Source: Auritidibacter sp. Marseille-P8566
GTDB lineage: Bacteria > Bacteroidota > Bacteroidia > Flavobacteriales > Flavobacteriaceae
Direction: 5' to 3'
Length of the DNA: 8,595 bases
Assembly: GCA_943325595.2 (NCBI GenBank)
Contig: CALPQA020000056.1
Coordinates: 1 to 8,595, forward strand
The notes under the pieces are model-generated. The model did no database searches. It was given only the letters and a program-made list of their open reading frames with translations, and was not told the origin of the DNA. Below, in pieces: positions 6,008 to 8,595 of this stretch. Both the position numbers and the translations under genes were made by a program. Every line of letters begins with the position of its first letter. The stretch's first letter is position 1.

Positions 6008-7306
6008 ATGAAGAATATTATTGCAGAATTACAATGGCGAGGGTTGGTTCACGACATTATGCCAGGAACCGAGGAACAACTGTTGAAAGAAATGACAACG
6101 ACATATATTGGATTTGACCCAACTTCAGACTCGTTGCACATTGGTAGTTTGGTGCCTATTATTTTATTGGTTCACCTAGAACATTTTGGACATAAACCGA
6201 TTGCGCTTGTTGGCGGTGCCACAGGAATGATTGGTGATCCATCTGGAAAATCTGACGAAAGAAATTTATTGGACGAAACTACTTTGAACCATAACGTTGC
6301 AGGAATAAAAAGCGTTTTATCTCGATTTTTAGACTTTAATTCTACTGCAAAAAACGCTCCAATTCTTGTCAATAATTACGATTGGATGAAGGATTTGTCA
6401 TTTATAAATTTTGCTCGTGATGTGGGCAAAAGAATCACTGTAAACTATATGATGGCGAAGGATTCTGTGAAGAAACGTTTGTCGGGTGAAGGTGAAGGAA
6501 TGTCATTTACAGAATTTACATACCAATTAATTCAAGGATACGATTTTTATCATTTGCACAAAGAATACAATTGTTTGCTACAAATGGGAGGTTCAGACCA
6601 ATGGGGAAACATCACTACTGGAACTGAATTGGTACGTCGAATGAACGTTGGGGAAGAGGCTAAAGCGTACGCGATGACTTGCCCGTTAATTACAAAAGCG
6701 GATGGTTCTAAATTTGGAAAATCAGAAGGTGGAAATGTTTGGCTTACCGCCGATAAAACATCGGTTTATAAATTTTACCAATTTTGGTTGAATACAACAG
6801 ATGTTGATGCTGAAAAATACATTAAAATCTTCACATTTCTAGACAAAGAAACTATTGAATCATTGATAGTAACTCACCATGAAGCCCCTCATTTGCGAAT
6901 TTTACAAAGAAAATTAGCTGAAGAAGTTACTACATTTGTGCATTCTGCAGCAGATTTAGAAAAGGCAATTCAAGCGTCGGCAATATTATTTGGAAATGCA
7001 ACATCCGAAGATTTGAAGCAACTGGATGAAGCTACATTTTTGGAAGTTTTTGATGGTGTACCCCAAGCGGAAGTTTCAAAAGCTGATATTGAAAGCGGTA
7101 TTGATATTGTTACGGTTTTGAACGAAAAAACTGGATTTTTTAAATCGAATGGTGAAGCAAGACGCGCTTTGACAGCGAATTCTATTTCGGTTAATAAAGA
7201 AAAAGTTACAGAAGAATTCGTGCTTTCGACCAAAGATTTAATCAACAACCAATTTGTTTTATTGCAAAGCGGAAAGAAAAATTATTTTGTAATTCGAGTG
7301 GTTTAA
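6008..7306 (+). CDS. tyrS: Tyrosyl-tRNA synthetase
   Basis: It activates tyrosine with ATP and charges tRNA-Tyr, in the cytoplasm. The 432 residues are the usual length for the bacterial TyrZ/TyrS enzyme. Class I signatures are both present: HIGS at 44-47 (HIGH motif) within [14 protein letters not shown], and KFGKS at 235-239 (KMSKS motif). The tyrosine pocket is intact by position: Tyr33 in TTYIGFDPT, Tyr172, Gln176 and Asp179 in [10 protein letters not shown], and [11 protein letters not shown] (192-202). The tail from about 365 onward, with [11 protein letters not shown], is a C-terminal S4-like RNA-binding domain that contacts the tRNA. The ATG at 6008 precedes the normal N-terminal helix (ELQWRGL). 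It has its own promoter, is divergent from the SDR gene, and its stop is 3 bp from the stop of the opposing LuxE-like gene. Confidence 0.97.
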   Translation: MKNIIAELQWRGLVHDIMPGTEEQLLKEMTTTYIGFDPTSDSLHIGSLVPIILLVHLEHFGHKPIALVGGATGMIGDPSGKSDERNLLDETTLNHNVAGIKSVLSRFLDFNSTAKNAPILVNNYDWMKDLSFINFARDVGKRITVNYMMAKDSVKKRLSGEGEGMSFTEFTYQLIQGYDFYHLHKEYNCLLQMGGSDQWGNITTGTELVRRMNVGEEAKAYAMTCPLITKADGSKFGKSEGGNVWLTADKTSVYKFYQFWLNTTDVDAEKYIKIFTFLDKETIESLIVTHHEAPHLRILQRKLAEEVTTFVHSAADLEKAIQASAILFGNATSEDLKQLDEATFLEVFDGVPQAEVSKADIESGIDIVTVLNEKTGFFKSNGEARRALTANSISVNKEKVTEEFVLSTKDLINNQFVLLQSGKKNYFVIRVV

Positions 7307-7309
7307 CAA

Positions 7310-8290
7310 TTACAAAACCATCAAATTACAACCACGAATATCAGAATTATCAAAACGTCCCAATACTTCGAAAGAATTGTTGGGATTTTTTTTGCCCAAA
7401 TCTTGTGTGGCTATAAAAGAACAGGAATTGATATTCGCCAAATCAATTACGTTGATTCCGCCAGTTTTTCCATTTTCTATGTAGGTTAAAGCATCTTCTG
7501 TATCACGAATTAAGATGTGCATCCATAAGGGAGATTCAAAAACTCCTTCACCTAGAGAATAGGCTTGAGAAAGCAATTCGGTCATTCCATATTCAGAGTG
7601 AATCGTTGGAACGCCAAAACCAGAGCAAAGTTGTTCGTGCAATTCTTCCCGAATCATTTCTTTGCGTTTCCCCTTCATGCCGCCTGTTTCCATAATAAAA
7701 GTATTTTTTAGCTGGAAGTGTTGCTTCTCGATTAAATCCAATAACGCATAGGTAACACCAATCAAAATCACATTTTGTCCCGAAGCATCTAGAGCGATTA
7801 ACTTCTCAATTAAGGCATCATGATTGTGGAGGTAAAATCCGCTTTCTGGGTTTTTTGTTAATGCGATTAGGTCTTTTACCATGTAAATTAGGGATGAGCC
7901 CTCGCGTTCTAAATAGGAGGGAAGCAAGGCTAAAACCACATAATCTTCTATGTTTCCATAGAATTGTGCAAACCCTTTTTGACAGCTTTCTTCATAGATT
8001 GAAATGTCGGTAACACAATGTCGACTGTTTATAATTCCAGTGGTACCGCTACTTGTAAAGGTTTCTTGAATTGGATTTTGACTTGAAATTACGGTATGGC
8101 TTTTGAAAAATTGAATAGGAAGAAACGGAATTTGTTGCAAGGATTTTACTTCTTGAACGTTGGTATTCATAAGCGTGCAAAATTCCTTGTAAACCAAATT
8201 ATTTTCATATTGAAAACGAAACACTTTAAGCGCCATTTTTTCAAATTGCTTTTGATTGGAAATGCTAAATATGTCGAAAGTTGGAATCAA
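7310..8290 (-). CDS. LuxE-family acyl-protein synthetase / acyl-adenylating protein
   Basis: It belongs to the adenylate-forming enzymes related to LuxE and PaaK, which activate a carboxylic acid as an acyl-AMP and pass the acyl group to a thiol. Of the 326 residues the visible motifs are TSSGTTG (79-85, ATP-phosphate loop), HSEYGMTE (231-238), ATQDLG (294-299) and GRFDNSDIRGC (311-321). The protein ends five residues after Cys321. I recall that the acylated cysteine of LuxE also lies near the C-terminus, so Cys321 is a candidate acyl carrier; there is no room for a full C-terminal lysine domain of acyl-CoA synthetases. The start is taken as TTG at 8290, 13 nt after a TAnnTTTG promoter, because the residues it adds (FDIFSI) fit my memory of the family; an ATG start at 8236 is the alternative. 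No luxC, luxD, acyl carrier or thioesterase gene is near, so the substrate is unknown. Confidence 0.83.
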   Translation of the reverse strand: MIPTFDIFSISNQKQFEKMALKVFRFQYENNLVYKEFCTLMNTNVQEVKSLQQIPFLPIQFFKSHTVISSQNPIQETFTSSGTTGIINSRHCVTDISIYEESCQKGFAQFYGNIEDYVVLALLPSYLEREGSSLIYMVKDLIALTKNPESGFYLHNHDALIEKLIALDASGQNVILIGVTYALLDLIEKQHFQLKNTFIMETGGMKGKRKEMIREELHEQLCSGFGVPTIHSEYGMTELLSQAYSLGEGVFESPLWMHILIRDTEDALTYIENGKTGGINVIDLANINSCSFIATQDLGKKNPNNSFEVLGRFDNSDIRGCNLMVL

Positions 8291-8303
8291 AAATTTTTTT
8301 TTG

Positions 8304-8311
8304 CAAAGGTA
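8304..8311 (-). promoter_or_regulatory. Putative -7 promoter element (TACCTTTG) of the LuxE-like gene
   Basis: Read on the minus strand it is TACCTTTG, an exact TAnnTTTG match, followed by 13 nt (including an A9 run) before the TTG start at 8290. It is the evidence that helps to choose the TTG start over the internal ATG. No clear -33 TTG is seen. Confidence 0.5.
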
Positions 8312-8376
8312 ATTAAATTAAAAAGGTTCTTAGAATTACTTTTAAATTTATGGGTAAAATCCTTTAAAAACTGCGG

Positions 8377-8388
8377 AAATCGCGATTT
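8377..8388. promoter_or_regulatory. Perfect 12-bp palindrome AAATCGCGATTT, possible operator
   Basis: A perfect dyad with a CGCG centre lies in the 185-bp AT-rich gap between the LuxE-like gene and the RRM gene. With no loop it is a poor RNA hairpin, so if functional it would be a DNA site for a dimeric protein. No second copy is seen in the window, and palindromes of this length occur by chance about every few kb. Confidence 0.3.
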
Positions 8389-8410
8389 TATTTAAAATTA
8401 TCATAAATAA

Positions 8411-8431
8411 TCTAATACATAGTATATTAGA
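8411..8431. repeat. Inverted repeat TCTAATA/TATTAGA upstream of the RRM gene
   Basis: Perfect 7-bp arms at 8411-8417 and 8425-8431 are separated by a 7-nt spacer. It sits 12 bp upstream of the TACATTTG element, about where the -33 region of that promoter would be, so it could be an operator. It is pure A/T-rich sequence apart from one C/G pair, so chance is a fair explanation. Confidence 0.35.
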
Positions 8432-8443
8432 ATATATTTAGAC

Positions 8444-8470
8444 TACATTTGATGAATTATTATAAATTTG
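8444..8470 (+). promoter_or_regulatory. Putative promoter region of the RRM gene, two TAnnTTTG elements
   Basis: TACATTTG (8444-8451) and TAAATTTG (8463-8470) both match TAnnTTTG exactly. The first leaves 24 nt to the ATG at 8476 and is the more normal placement; the second leaves only 5 nt. The rest of the gap 8312-8443 holds no gene that I can support, only the two palindromes. Confidence 0.5.
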
Positions 8471-8475
8471 AATAT

Positions 8476-8595
8476 ATGAATATTTTCGTTGGAAGCCTTC
8501 CTTTTAGTATTGAGGAAGCAGATTTAAGAGAGTCTTTCGAGGCTTATGGAACAGTTGATTCTGTAAAAATTATTACTGATAAATTTACTGGAAGA
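8476..8595 (+). CDS. RRM-domain RNA-binding protein, N-terminal part, cut by window edge
   Basis: This is the start of a small RNA-binding protein of the single-RRM type that is common in Bacteroidota and cyanobacteria, probably acting on mRNA in the cytoplasm. Forty residues are visible. MNIFVGSLPFS gives the RNP2 strand (IFVGSL, 3-8), followed by helix 1 (IEEADLRESFEAYG, 12-25) and the second strand (VDSVKIITD, 27-35), then FTGR, which normally leads into RNP1 (GxxRGFGFVxF); RNP1 itself is outside the window. The ATG at 8476 directly precedes the first beta strand, as is usual. The gene is divergent from the LuxE-like gene across a 185-bp gap with promoter elements and palindromes. Relatives are often cold-induced, but nothing here shows that directly. 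Confidence 0.92.
   Translation, partial: MNIFVGSLPFSIEEADLRESFEAYGTVDSVKIITDKFTGR

Noticed and set aside
6970..7248. A 92-codon open frame on the minus strand inside tyrS
   Set aside because: It lies wholly within a strongly conserved gene on the other strand, has low-complexity S/F/A composition and no recognisable domain or promoter.
8096..8395. A 99-codon plus-strand open frame overlapping the start of the LuxE-like gene
   Set aside because: It is antisense to a recognisable coding region, is very rich in K, F and L as expected from translated AT-rich DNA, and shows no domain.
1..8595. CRISPR array, insertion sequence, phage remnant, tRNA or rRNA gene, defence or secondary-metabolite cluster
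   Set aside because: I saw no regularly spaced repeats, transposase motifs, terminal inverted repeats, cloverleaf-like sequence or cluster of matching genes; almost all the window is filled by housekeeping and conserved genes.

Overview
The window looks like ordinary chromosomal DNA from a member of the Flavobacteriaceae, most likely Flavobacterium or a close relative. The DNA is AT-rich, at roughly one third G+C by eye. Genes lack Shine-Dalgarno sequences and several are preceded by the Bacteroidota -7 promoter element TAnnTTTG. Two genes belong to families I know mainly from Bacteroidota (DUF4271 and DUF4296), and the closest protein resemblances I can recall are flavobacterial. The species cannot be told from the window.

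Layout, left to right. (1) 1-744: the C-terminal half of ATP-dependent PEP carboxykinase (pckA, +). It converges on hemD through a clear bidirectional hairpin terminator (about 788-829). (2) 2289-845: a minus-strand operon of a six-helix DUF4271 membrane protein followed 11 bp later by uroporphyrinogen-III synthase (hemD). (3) 2290-2397: a divergent promoter region. (4) 2398-4875: a plus-strand operon of a polyprenol-phosphate-mannose synthase-like GT2 enzyme, dihydroorotase (pyrC) and a DUF4296 lipoprotein. (5) 5896-4877: an extended-SDR NAD-dependent epimerase/reductase (-), whose stop codon lies 1 bp from that of the lipoprotein gene. (6) 6008-7306: tyrosyl-tRNA synthetase (tyrS, +). (7) 8290-7310: a stand-alone LuxE-family acyl-adenylating protein (-), with a TTG start and a stop codon 3 bp from that of tyrS. 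(8) 8291-8475: the longest non-coding stretch, with promoters in both directions and two palindromes. (9) 8476-8595: the start of an RRM-type RNA-binding protein (+), cut by the window edge.

The genes are mainly housekeeping: gluconeogenesis, tetrapyrrole synthesis, pyrimidine synthesis, tRNA charging, and lipid-linked mannose supply. I see no mobile element, CRISPR array, tRNA, rRNA, phage gene, defence cluster or secondary-metabolite cluster, and no convincing new multi-gene system. The most useful leads are the unknown membrane protein coupled to hemD, the Gln that replaces a metal-binding His in dihydroorotase, the DUF4296 lipoprotein carrying a possible O-glycosylation sequon next to a mannosyl-donor synthase, the orphan LuxE-like protein, and the palindromes upstream of the RRM gene.
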